Positions 7,886 to 16,010 of a stretch of DNA of 64,000 nt are shown here, in pieces (position 1 is the stretch's first letter; every line of letters begins with the position of its first letter). Source of the DNA: Clostridiaceae bacterium (GTDB lineage: Bacteria > Bacillota > Clostridia > Clostridiales > Clostridiaceae); the NCBI GenBank assembly GCA_902363375.1, contig CABIZX010000005.1, positions 186,001 to 250,000 on the forward strand. The letters are read 5' to 3'. The position numbers and the translations under genes were made by a program. The notes under the pieces are model-generated. The model saw only the letters and a list, made by a program, of their open reading frames with translations, ran no database searches and had not been told where the DNA came from.

Positions 7886-9205
7886 ATGAAAAGGGGATTA
7901 AGATTAATACCATTATTTTTATTATTTATAATTCTTTTAACTGGATGTGCAAAAGAAAAAGAAAATCCGGAAGTGAAAGCATTGAAAGAAAATATAATAC
8001 CAATAAGTACAGTAGAAGCTGGTAGTGGCTTTGAAGATTTAATGCCACTTAAGGATATATTAAAGGATAAGAAGATAGTTGCTATGGGGGAAGCAACACA
8101 TGGGACTAGTGAATTCTTTAAGATGAAGCATAGGTTCTTTAAATTTTTAGTAGAAGAGATGGGATATAGAGTATTTGCTATGGAATGTGATGGTGGTGGA
8201 GGACAAGTCATAAATGACTATATTTTAAATGGTGAAGGTAACTTAGATGAAATTATGGAATCTATAAAGTATGAAGTGTTTAAAGCCGAGGAAATAAAGG
8301 ATATGATAGAGTGGATGAAGAAGTATAATGATGATTCGTCTCATGAAGAAAAGATTAAATTTTATGGATTTGATATGGAAAATATAAAGAGTACTCTTCC
8401 TAAGCTTAGTTATTACTTAGGAAAGCTTGATAAAGGTTTGCAGGCTAAGGTAAAAGAAGATATTCTTCATTCACTATATAAGGGCAATATTATAGGGCTT
8501 AATAATGAAGAAATTCATGATATGTTAGCTGATATAAATGAATTTAAGAAAGATATGGAGAATACAAAAGAAAAATATTTAAATAATAACTTAGAGAATG
8601 AATATGAGCTAGCATTATGGAATCTAAGTCTGATAACTCAATATACAGAGTACTATGTAGAGAGTAGTAAGAGTAATGATTTGATGAATCAATCACCTAC
8701 AGCAAGTAATTTGAGAGATAAATATATGGCTAGTAACGTTAAGTGGATACAGGAGTATGAAAGTAGATTAGGAAATGATAAAGTTATGCTGTGGGCACAC
8801 AACTTACATGTATCATATATGGATGGTAATTTTAAATATATGAGTAGAAATTTAAAGGAAATGTATGAAGATGAATATTACTCTCTAGACTTTGAATTCT
8901 CTAGAGGAAGCTTTAATGCAACTAATATGTCTACTGGGATTTTGACAAAATTTGATATAGATAATAATGCTCCTGAATATTTAGCTTATAAATTTTATAA
9001 AACCGAGATACCTATATCATTTCTAGATTTCAATTCAGCATCTAAGAGTAAAGAGGTATCAGAAATGCTATCAAAGAACCAAACTTTTAATCTTATTACT
9101 TCATATTATGATGATACAATACCAAGAAGTTTTCAATATATACCGAGAAATTTATTTGATGGATTAATATATATTAAAGAAACTACAGCTTCTAAACCAC
9201 AATAG
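7886..9205 (+). CDS. Erythromycin esterase family lipoprotein
   Basis: The 439-residue protein starts with a lipoprotein signal ending in LLTGC, with the lipidated cysteine at residue 21, so it should be anchored on the outer face of the membrane. The mature part is an erythromycin-esterase (EreA/EreB-like) domain. It shows MGEATHGTSEF with Glu69 and His72, a further histidine at KHRFF (His82), FAMECDGGGG near 97-106, KFYGFDME near 165, and WAHNLHVSYM near 303-312. These are the positions of the family's catalytic Glu and His residues. Many members are not macrolide esterases, so substrate and any resistance role are unknown. It is monocistronic, with a hairpin downstream. Confidence 0.8.
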   Translation: MKRGLRLIPLFLLFIILLTGCAKEKENPEVKALKENIIPISTVEAGSGFEDLMPLKDILKDKKIVAMGEATHGTSEFFKMKHRFFKFLVEEMGYRVFAMECDGGGGQVINDYILNGEGNLDEIMESIKYEVFKAEEIKDMIEWMKKYNDDSSHEEKIKFYGFDMENIKSTLPKLSYYLGKLDKGLQAKVKEDILHSLYKGNIIGLNNEEIHDMLADINEFKKDMENTKEKYLNNNLENEYELALWNLSLITQYTEYYVESSKSNDLMNQSPTASNLRDKYMASNVKWIQEYESRLGNDKVMLWAHNLHVSYMDGNFKYMSRNLKEMYEDEYYSLDFEFSRGSFNATNMSTGILTKFDIDNNAPEYLAYKFYKTEIPISFLDFNSASKSKEVSEMLSKNQTFNLITSYYDDTIPRSFQYIPRNLFDGLIYIKETTASKPQ

Positions 9206-9291
9206 CCATTATCAAGATAAAAATATGATTTTATTTAGTGGGACTTTTGTATAATAGTTCAAAGTTTTATATTTATATAGATTAATAATTA

Positions 9292-9325
9292 AAAGTAAGG
9301 TGTATTAGGATATATGCCTTACTTT
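9292..9325 (+). terminator. Terminator after the esterase-like gene
   Basis: AAAGTAAGG and CCTTACTTT pair around an 11-15 nt loop and are followed by GTTTTTAA. Confidence 0.7.
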
Positions 9326-9425
9326 GTTTTTAATCTATAATAGAGTTAAGGGGTATTTAGTAAAAACTAAATATTAAATCTTTGCATCGAAAGCAATAAA
9401 CAATATTTAAAGTTATATCAATAGT

Positions 9426-9454
9426 TTGACATAAAAATTACCATAGGATAATAT
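9426..9454 (+). promoter_or_regulatory. Sigma-A promoter of the cobalamin riboswitch leader
   Basis: TTGACA (9426-9431) and TAATAT (9449-9454) are separated by 17 bp. Transcription would start near 9461, just upstream of the riboswitch aptamer. Confidence 0.75.
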
Positions 9455-9483
9455 GATATTAAGAATTGAATATTATGAAAAAT

Positions 9484-9675
9484 GGGTTTAGTTATAATTT
9501 TATATAACTGATTAAAAGAGAAGTTGGGTGCAAATCCCACGCGGTCCCGCCGCTGTAAGAGAGAAGTTTTCTTCTAAGATGCCACTGTTTTTATGGGAAG
9601 GCAGAAGAAAATGATGATGCTCAAGCCAGAATACCTGCCTACTTTTTGCGCTATAATTCTACGAGAGATGGAAGG
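9484..9675 (+). promoter_or_regulatory. Cobalamin (B12) riboswitch aptamer
   Basis: The conserved core is plain to read. GGGTGCAAATCCCACGCGG leads into TCCCGCCGCTGTAA (about 9525-9558). Then come ATGCCACTG, GGGAAGGC, GATGATGC and the B12 box AGCCAGAATACCTGCC at 9624-9639. This is the standard adenosylcobalamin-type aptamer order. A terminator hairpin lies 30-70 nt downstream, suggesting transcriptional control in which ligand binding favours termination. The gene that follows is of unknown function. The boundaries are approximate. Confidence 0.93.
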
Positions 9676-9706
9676 GTGTGATAAATTTATGATAAATATG
9701 ATTTAG

Positions 9707-9740
9707 AACCTTTTAGTTTTAGTAGCTAAAAGGTTTTTTT
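9707..9740 (+). terminator. Riboswitch-associated intrinsic terminator
   Basis: AACCTTTTAG (9707-9716) pairs with CTAAAAGGTT (9726-9735) and is followed by a T run. It lies between the cobalamin aptamer and the start of the 141-residue gene, and probably serves as the expression platform. Confidence 0.85.
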
Positions 9741-9788
9741 TATTTTAATAAGATATTGTTTTTAATTATTAGTTAGGAGTGATTAGAT

Positions 9789-10214
9789 ATGAAAAGAGCT
9801 GAATTTGATAAAGAGGGTTTAGCGTTAGTTGCATCAGATGTATTAATTAGCTTGAGAAGTTTAGATGATATTATAGAGATAAACAAAACAGAAGTAGATT
9901 CAATAGAAGATAGTTTCAAGTTAGAGTTTACTAAATTCATAGAACTTCTAGAAAAGTATATGAGTAAGTGTTTAGTTACTATAAGTGAACCTTATAATGA
10001 AAATTTATATAGTGTAAGTATTGATAAGTCTGTAGATGCTGGATTTTTACCTGAAATATCAACAGATTTTTATAACTACCTAAAAGGCTTTAGACATTGC
10101 GAGGAATCAATAAGGAGCATAGATTTTAATGAGTTATATAAATTTTATGTAGATAATCATGATAATATAGTTAATCTATATCATCATATGATAGAATTTT
10201 CAAATAAGTTGTAG
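9789..10214 (+). CDS. Conserved-looking hypothetical protein downstream of a cobalamin riboswitch
   Basis: This 141-residue soluble, acidic and mostly helical protein has no signal peptide, membrane segment or metal motif that I recognise. Two cysteines (CLVTISEP, RHCEES) and a C-terminal YHHMIEF segment stand out but match no known site. The ATG follows TTAGGAGTGATTAGAT, and the start lies about 50 nt after the riboswitch terminator, so B12 should control its expression. The usual targets of such switches are B12 synthesis, B12 uptake or B12-independent isozymes. This protein looks like none of them. Function unknown. Confidence 0.7.
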   Translation: MKRAEFDKEGLALVASDVLISLRSLDDIIEINKTEVDSIEDSFKLEFTKFIELLEKYMSKCLVTISEPYNENLYSVSIDKSVDAGFLPEISTDFYNYLKGFRHCEESIRSIDFNELYKFYVDNHDNIVNLYHHMIEFSNKL

Positions 10215-10391
10215 AAGTAGGAAATAATTATTATGTTATAATAGTATAAATAATATAGCTATATATGGTTTAATTGGAGGTTTATATCTATATCATTATT
10301 TAATATAGATCATGCTAAATAGCATAGATGGAGTTTCTTTACTAAATCTTATATGTTATTATAAAATATTTATATTGATGAGGGGAAAGCT

Positions 10392-10871
10392 ATGAGAAGA
10401 AAAGATAGGGAGTTAACTAATCAAGAAGACTATGTGCAAGTTTTAGAAGAGTGTAAAGTTTGTAGAATCGCTATGATAGATAAGGAAAAGCCATATGTTA
10501 TACCAATAAACTTTGGATATGAGTTTAAAGGCCATGAACTTATACTATATTTACATTGCTCAAGTGAAGGTAGAAAAATTAATGCATTGACATCAAATAA
10601 TGAAGTATGCTTTGAAATGGATTGTATGCATGAATTAATTGAGGGTAAAACAGCTTGTTCTTATGGATATGCATATGCTAGCATAATTGGAGATGGAAAA
10701 GTAGAATTTATTGAAGATTTACAGGAAAAAGAAATAGCACTGAAAGCAATTATGAAGCATCAGACAGATAAAGATGACTTTGCATTTGAAGAGTCTGTGG
10801 TAAGAAATCTTACTGTTTTTAGGATAGTATCAACAAGTTTCACAGGAAAGTCAAGGAAAAAGAGAATTTAA
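10392..10871 (+). CDS. Pyridoxamine 5'-phosphate oxidase-fold flavoprotein, NimA-like
   Basis: The 159-residue protein has the split-barrel FMN-binding fold of the NimA/pyridoxamine oxidase-related family. Diagnostic pieces are MRRKDRELT at the N-terminus, CKVCRIAMIDKEKPYVIPINFGYEF around 24-48, LYLHCSSEGRKINALTSNNEVCFEMD, and YASIIGDGKVEFI. NimA proteins are associated with nitroimidazole reduction. Most clostridial homologues are of unknown substrate, so resistance should not be assumed. The gene has a GAGGGGAAAGCT ribosome binding site, an AT-rich promoter region upstream (TATAAT-like at about 10235) and a strong terminator downstream. Confidence 0.85.
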   Translation: MRRKDRELTNQEDYVQVLEECKVCRIAMIDKEKPYVIPINFGYEFKGHELILYLHCSSEGRKINALTSNNEVCFEMDCMHELIEGKTACSYGYAYASIIGDGKVEFIEDLQEKEIALKAIMKHQTDKDDFAFEESVVRNLTVFRIVSTSFTGKSRKKRI

Positions 10872-10910
10872 TATAAAAGAAATACATTAATAAAGTAATA
10901 AATGAAAACT

Positions 10911-10955
10911 AAAAAAGAGGAGATACCAAAATAATTTAGGTTCTCCTCTTTTTTA
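10911..10955. terminator. Terminator between NimA-like and DUF1002 genes
   Basis: AAAAAAGAGGAGA pairs with TCTCCTCTTTTTT around an 18-nt loop. A/T runs on both sides let it serve both converging genes. Confidence 0.85.
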
Positions 10956-10986
10956 GTTATAGAATTATAAATTTTATAAAATCAAC

Positions 10987-11892
10987 CTAACCTTCATTTG
11001 AATTGAAAAGTGAAGAGAAAAAGTCCTTGATCCATGTAAATAATTTATCAAAGAAGCCGGAATCTTTAAGTTCTTTACCTAATGATGCCATCTCTTCTTT
11101 GAACTTAGAAGCACTTTTATCTAGAGTATCTTTAAGTTTAGAATAATCTAAGTCTAGGTCATTTATGTCAGACATTAATGAAATCATATTATTTTCAATG
11201 TTAGCACTTATATCCACGTCATATTTATTTGCCACTTCTTCTACAATCTTTTTAATTTCTTTTTCAGTAGAAGGCTTGTCTTTAATAACGGCTGTTTTAA
11301 CTTCATTAATAATTGCAGAAGCTTCTGTATCACCAACTTCTTCAGCTAAGTCTAAAGATACGTCTATTTCTTTTTGTGCAGCTTGTTTATTAGATGTAGA
11401 TAGTTCTCCACCCATTATGTTCTCAGCACCAGCAAGTATTCCTGCAAGAGCAGATTCTCCTGTTACTGGGAAAGGAGCAGAAGCTATAACATCTGCATTT
11501 AATATTCCAGAAGTAATTAATGCATTAGCAAGCATATCATTAGTTACTAAAGTTAGGTTTGAAGAGGTAACTGTTACGCCAGATTCTTTTTGAAGCAACT
11601 TAACATAGGCACTTGAATACCATCCACCTGTAAAGTTGGCTAGTTCTTTCTCATCAAGACCAAATTGTTTTAAGGCCATTTTACTGTCTACATATATAGC
11701 TTCAATATCATCTGGGGCTTTAAAAGCTTTTCGTAACTCAGCTTCTTGACTATCGCTTAAATCTGAACCAAAACTTAGAATTTCACCACTTGGATATTCA
11801 CCACGAATATCTGCAAAGGCACTTGTAGGTATAGATATACATGTAATAATACCTAATGTTATAGCTAATTTTTTAAAAAATTTCTTTGACAT
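10987..11892 (-). CDS. Secreted DUF1002 (YpuA-like) protein
   Basis: The 301-residue protein starts with a Sec signal peptide (basic MSKKFFKK, hydrophobic stretch to about residue 24, cleavage after AFA). The mature protein fits DUF1002. It contains LSFGSDLSDSQEAELRKAF, a VTSSNLTLVTNDML-like strand region, alanine-rich segments with APFPVTGESALAGILAG, and long C-terminal helices. It ends with an amphipathic FTWIKDFFSSLF segment that could touch the membrane. The B. subtilis relative YpuA has no firm function. It is transcribed alone on the minus strand, with an AAGGAGAATTTA ribosome binding site. Confidence 0.82.
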   Translation of the reverse strand: MSKKFFKKLAITLGIITCISIPTSAFADIRGEYPSGEILSFGSDLSDSQEAELRKAFKAPDDIEAIYVDSKMALKQFGLDEKELANFTGGWYSSAYVKLLQKESGVTVTSSNLTLVTNDMLANALITSGILNADVIASAPFPVTGESALAGILAGAENIMGGELSTSNKQAAQKEIDVSLDLAEEVGDTEASAIINEVKTAVIKDKPSTEKEIKKIVEEVANKYDVDISANIENNMISLMSDINDLDLDYSKLKDTLDKSASKFKEEMASLGKELKDSGFFDKLFTWIKDFFSSLFNSNEG

Positions 11893-12103
11893 ATTAAATT
11901 CTCCTTATACTTAAAAGATAAGTAATATACTTTATATAACTAATTATATATATTATATTTCATATTGGTATACCATAGAATAAATTTTAATAAATTTGTA
12001 AGAAAGATTAAAAGTAAATTAACTGTGACATCTATAGAAATTAAACATATTTAGTACTAAAATGGAATTAAAGTTAAATTTTAAAATGAAGGTGGGGATT
12101 AGG

Positions 12104-13507
12104 ATGTATAAAAAACAAATAGAAGAATACTTTCAAAATCATAAGGATGAAATGTTAAATGATATATGTGATTTGATAAGAATAAGAAGTGATAGGTCAG
12201 AGGCAAAGGAAGGAATGCCTTTCGGAGAAGGACCTGCAAAGGCACTAGAAGCGGCATTATCTTTAGCAGATAAAATGGGATTTAAAACTAAAAATTATGA
12301 TAATTATGTAGGCGCTATTGATTTTAACGATAAAGAAAAACAACTAGATATTTTAGCACATCTAGATGTAGTACCTGTTAGTGATGATTGGACAGTTACA
12401 AAACCTTTTGAACCACTTATAAAAGATGGAAAGCTATATGGAAGAGGCTCAGCAGACGATAAAGGACCAGCTTTAGCAGCACTTTATGCTCTAAAAGCAG
12501 TTAAAGATTTAAATATACCTTTAAGTAAGAATGTTCGTCTTATATTAGGTACAGACGAGGAATGTGGAAGCTCTGATATAGCACATTACTATAAAGAAGA
12601 AAAAGAAGCACCTATGACCTTTTCACCTGATGCAGATTTCCCAGTTATAAACATTGAAAAGGGCGGATTACATAGTCCTTTTGAAAGTAAATTTGAAGAA
12701 GATAATAAACTCCCAAGAGTTGTCTCTATGACAAGTGGAGTAAAAGTAAATGTAGTTCCAGATACAGCTACAGCAGTAGTAGAAGGATTTAGTGAAGAAG
12801 AAATAAGTAAATACTGTGAAAAAGCAGGTAAGAATACAGGCTTGAAGTTTACCTTTAGCAAAGATGGTGAGACTTGGGTTATAAATGCTAAAGGAGCAGG
12901 AGCACATGCATCTACTCCTCAAAATGGAAATAATGCTCTTACAGGAATGTTAGAGTTGCTTGCAGCTATGCCATGTGCTAAAAGTGAAGGATTTAAAAGA
13001 TTATGTGCTGTTAATAAGCTATTCCCTCATGGTGATTTTAAAGGAAAGGCTTGTGTAGTTAAGATGAGTGATGAGCTTTCCGGTGAATTAACCATGTCAT
13101 TAAATATATTTAAATATAACACTACAGAATTAAGTGGAACTTTTGACTGTAGAGCACCACTTTGTGCAACTAATGAAAATTTACGTAATGTTATAAGAGA
13201 TAATATGGTTAAGGATAATATAATTTTATCCAAGGATGATGTATATCCATCTCACCATGTTGATGAAAACTCTGAGTTTATACAAACCCTTTTAAGATGC
13301 TATGAGGAATATAGTGGACAAAAAGGAAAATGCATAGCTATAGGTGGAGGTACTTATGTTCATCATCTTAAAAATGGGGTAGCATTTGGATGCACAATGC
13401 CTGGCACTGATAATAATTTACACGGTGATGATGAGTTTGCTGTAATAGATGAACTTCTACTTAGTGCTAAAATCTTTACTCAAGTAATTATTGATTTATG
13501 TAAATAA
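12104..13507 (+). CDS. pepV: Dipeptidase PepV (M20 family)
   Basis: I start this at the ATG at 12104, which follows GAAGGTGGGGATTAGG, giving 467 residues, the usual PepV length. The M20 zinc peptidase motifs are visible: LAHLDVVPVSDDW with the first metal His and Asp, GRGSADDKGP with the bridging Asp, GTDEECGSSD with the catalytic Glu and metal Glu, FSPDADFP, and the late GGGTYVHHLKNGVAFG. A dimer or lid domain is inserted in the middle. PepV removes N-terminal residues from dipeptides in the cytoplasm. It is a single-gene unit with a hairpin terminator downstream. Confidence 0.92.
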   Translation: MYKKQIEEYFQNHKDEMLNDICDLIRIRSDRSEAKEGMPFGEGPAKALEAALSLADKMGFKTKNYDNYVGAIDFNDKEKQLDILAHLDVVPVSDDWTVTKPFEPLIKDGKLYGRGSADDKGPALAALYALKAVKDLNIPLSKNVRLILGTDEECGSSDIAHYYKEEKEAPMTFSPDADFPVINIEKGGLHSPFESKFEEDNKLPRVVSMTSGVKVNVVPDTATAVVEGFSEEEISKYCEKAGKNTGLKFTFSKDGETWVINAKGAGAHASTPQNGNNALTGMLELLAAMPCAKSEGFKRLCAVNKLFPHGDFKGKACVVKMSDELSGELTMSLNIFKYNTTELSGTFDCRAPLCATNENLRNVIRDNMVKDNIILSKDDVYPSHHVDENSEFIQTLLRCYEEYSGQKGKCIAIGGGTYVHHLKNGVAFGCTMPGTDNNLHGDDEFAVIDELLLSAKIFTQVIIDLCK

Positions 13508-13519
13508 GTATATTAAAGC

Positions 13520-13575
13520 TTAGTAACCTAGTGGGGATGAGAGCATAAAATTTTATCATCCTTACTAGGTTATAT
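13520..13575 (+). terminator. Terminator-like hairpin after pepV
   Basis: TAACCTAGT...GGATGA pairs with TCATCC...ACTAGGTTA, a long stem with a central bulge, followed by TATTTTAT. The next 290 bp up to the oxidoreductase are AT-rich, and I see no further structure there. Confidence 0.65.
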
Positions 13576-13866
13576 TTTATAATTAGATGTATATGCTAAT
13601 TTTAAAAGGGTACATATTTAAACACATGAAATTTTACATATATAAGAGTGTATAAAGTTTACCATATAAATATATAAAATTTTAAATAGGAAACTATATG
13701 AATATAGAGAATTACTTACATAGGAATTTTAATATAATGTACTGTAAGTATTTTTAATAGACTAAGTTATATATTTGATTATTAAAAACTGCTAAGATAT
13801 ATTTATAATTAATGTATGATATTATGTTACTATAGGTGAAGGTTTTAAAGGAAGGTGAAATATTTG

Positions 13867-15231
13867 ATGGAATTTAACTACAGTGAATTAACTGGAGATG
13901 TAGTTACAAGAGAGGATTACAGCTATGAGAAAGATAGAAAACAATGGAATAGAGCTATTGAGAAATATCCTTTAGTAATCGTATATTGCTACAGTTATGA
14001 AGATGTTCAAAATTCAATACAATGGGCTAAGAAAAACAATATTTCTATTAGGATAAGATCAGGTGGACATCACTATGAAGGATATTCCACTGGCAATGAT
14101 GTAATGATTATTGATGTTAGCAGAATGAATGGAATTTATATAGATGAAGAGAAAAGTATAGTTAAAATATATGGTGGAGTCAGAAATAGAGAAATGTATG
14201 AAGCACTAGGAGCTAAGGGATATCCTTTTCCAGGAGGAGGATGTCCAACTGTTGGAGTAGTAGGATTTACCCTAGGAGGTGGATGGGGTTATTCTTGTAG
14301 ATTTCTAGGACTTGGATGTGATAGTTTAAAAGAAGTAGAGATTATAGATTATGAAGGCAAAATTATAACTTTAAATAAGGAATGCAATGAGGATTTATTT
14401 TGGGCTTGTACTGGAGGTGGTGGTGGTAACTTTGGCGTAGTTGTTAGCATGACTTTTGCTTTACCGAAAAAAATAGATAAAGCTACTTTAATAAATATAG
14501 ATTATCCTAATATGACCAAGGATAGTATGTTTAATATATTTAATGTTTGGCAGGAGAACTTTAATAGCCTAGATGAAAGAATGAATATAAAGCTAGCTAT
14601 ATACAACTCAAAATATAAAGGTATGGGAGCTAAAATAACTGGAGTTTTCTATGGTAAACTAGAAGAAGCTAACGAGATTTTGATGTCTTTTAAAGCTATT
14701 GCAACTAATATGAATATAACTATGGAATATACTACAGTTTTAGAAGTAAACAGAAAGATCCAAGATAGCCATCCAGATTATGAAAGTTATAAATCTACAG
14801 GAAGATTTGTAAATAGAATTTATACAATGGAAGAGATGGAGTCGTTAATAGATTTAATTGAAAATAGAGCAGAGGGGTCTATTTATACAGCTTTATCATT
14901 GTATGGATTAGGTGGAGCTGTTGCAAAGGTAGATAAAGAAAAAACTGCTTTCTATTATAGAGATTCTATAGCTATTATGGGTTTACAATCCGTTTGGGAG
15001 GAATCAGAGTATGCACCCTTTAATAGGACATGGGTCCTAGAGAAGTTTAAGTATATAGAATCAGTTACTGAGGGTTCATTCATTAATTTCCCATTTAAAG
15101 AACTTTCTAATTATGAGGAGCAGTATTATGGAGAGAATATGAGTAGGTTAAGAAGCATTAAAGGTAAATATGATCCTAAAAATATATTTGATTTTCCTCA
15201 AGTAATTAAGTCTATAGATAATAATAAATAA
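13867..15231 (+). CDS. FAD-linked oxidoreductase with berberine-bridge (BBE) C-terminus
   Basis: The protein is about 454 residues from the ATG at 13867. A TTG at 13864 and a GTG at 13855 are in frame, but the AAAGGAAGGTG ribosome binding site overlaps the GTG. The N-terminal PCMH-type FAD domain shows IRSGGHHYEGYS, where the first His corresponds to the covalent flavin ligand, and GGGCPTVGVVGFTLGGGWG, whose Cys fits the second (6-S-cysteinyl) link, so bicovalent FAD is likely. The C-terminal BBE motif is YYGENMSRLRSIKGKYDPKNIFDFPQ. Such enzymes oxidise sugars or secondary metabolites using oxygen, which is notable in an anaerobe. No signal peptide is present. Substrate is unknown. Confidence 0.85.
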   Translation: MEFNYSELTGDVVTREDYSYEKDRKQWNRAIEKYPLVIVYCYSYEDVQNSIQWAKKNNISIRIRSGGHHYEGYSTGNDVMIIDVSRMNGIYIDEEKSIVKIYGGVRNREMYEALGAKGYPFPGGGCPTVGVVGFTLGGGWGYSCRFLGLGCDSLKEVEIIDYEGKIITLNKECNEDLFWACTGGGGGNFGVVVSMTFALPKKIDKATLINIDYPNMTKDSMFNIFNVWQENFNSLDERMNIKLAIYNSKYKGMGAKITGVFYGKLEEANEILMSFKAIATNMNITMEYTTVLEVNRKIQDSHPDYESYKSTGRFVNRIYTMEEMESLIDLIENRAEGSIYTALSLYGLGGAVAKVDKEKTAFYYRDSIAIMGLQSVWEESEYAPFNRTWVLEKFKYIESVTEGSFINFPFKELSNYEEQYYGENMSRLRSIKGKYDPKNIFDFPQVIKSIDNNK

Positions 15232-15292
15232 TTTGTGAATAATAAATTTAATTAATAAACGTAAAACATACTAGATTTTTTTAGGAGATAAA

Positions 15293-15751
15293 ATGATGGA
15301 AAAATTTGAAGGACAACTTAAAGAAGCTATGGGAAAAGGTGGAGCATATATAGAAATACCTTTTGATGTAGAGAAGGTTTTTGGAGCCAAGAGAGTTAAA
15401 GTAAAAGCAACCTTTGATAATGTACCTTATAGAGGCTCCATAGTTAGAATGAGTACAGAGTGTCATATAATAGGAGTTACTAAGGATATAAGGAAAAAGA
15501 TAAAGAAAGATATTGGAGATTATGTTGAAGTTACGGTTGAAAAAGATGATGAAGAAAGAGTAATTGAGCTTTCAGAGGATTTTAAAATAAGGATTGAAGA
15601 GTCAAAGGAAATACATGATTTTTGGAATAGTCTATCTTACTCTAATCAGAAGAAATATGTATCTAATATAGAGTCTGCTAAAAAGGAAGAAACAAGAAAG
15701 AAGCGTATAGATGATGCCATAAATAAATTAATTAATAAAGAAAAGTTATAA
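15293..15751 (+). CDS. DUF1905 plus YdeI-like domain protein
   Basis: The 152-residue protein joins an N-terminal DUF1905 barrel (EGQLKEAMGKGGAYIEIPFDVEKVFG, VPYRGSIVRM, HIIGVTKDIRKKIKKDIGDYVEVTVEKD) to a C-terminal YdeI/OmpD-associated helical region (FWNSLSYSNQKKYVSNIESAKKEETRKKRIDDAINKL). The second half is the motif of the YdeI group, which has been linked to bacteriocin tolerance in other bacteria. No biochemical activity is established. It lies 60 bp after the FAD oxidoreductase, has a TTTAGGAG site, and may be co-transcribed with it. Confidence 0.8.
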   Translation: MMEKFEGQLKEAMGKGGAYIEIPFDVEKVFGAKRVKVKATFDNVPYRGSIVRMSTECHIIGVTKDIRKKIKKDIGDYVEVTVEKDDEERVIELSEDFKIRIEESKEIHDFWNSLSYSNQKKYVSNIESAKKEETRKKRIDDAINKLINKEKL

Positions 15752-15807
15752 TTCAATCTGAAGACATAGTGTGATATGAAAAATAAAACTTAATAAATTG
15801 TATGCTG

Positions 15808-15841
15808 AAATCCCTGTAATACAAATGTATTACAGGGATTT
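15808..15841 (+). terminator. Terminator-like hairpin after the DUF1905 gene
   Basis: A perfect 15-bp stem AAATCCCTGTAATAC / GTATTACAGGGATTT has an AAAT loop. The T-tract after it is weak, but the position between converging genes fits termination. Confidence 0.65.
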
Positions 15842-15865
15842 CCAATAAGTTTTGGGCTTGTAATA

Positions 15866-15937
15866 GACTCTAGCTTCATTTCCTTTAGAAATTCCTGGGG
15901 GGGATAAATTTTAAAGGGAATTTTATGAACCTAGAGT
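15866..15937. repeat. Long imperfect hairpin with a G7 loop
   Basis: ACTCTAGCTTCAT (15867-15879) and ATGAACCTAGAGT (15925-15937) match at 12 of 13 positions as inverted repeats. An inner CCTTTAGAAATT / AATTTTAAAGGG pair extends the stem. The loop contains CCTGGGGGGGATA. It lies between two convergent genes and outside both terminators. Confidence 0.45.
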
Positions 15938-15945
15938 ATGTATAA

Positions 15946-15975
15946 ACTACAACCTAGAATATACTAGGCTGTAGT
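15946..15975 (-). terminator. Terminator-like hairpin after the YmaF gene
   Basis: ACTACAACCTAG and CTAGGCTGTAGT pair with one G-T wobble around a 6-nt loop. It sits 35 bp beyond the stop codon of the minus-strand YmaF gene. Confidence 0.6.
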
Positions 15976-16010
15976 CATTCTAAACTATATTAAATCAAAT
16001 TATTTGTAGA

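Noticed and set aside
11165..11593. 142-residue plus-strand frame inside the DUF1002 gene
   Set aside because: It is antisense to a well-supported secreted protein and lacks a ribosome binding site.
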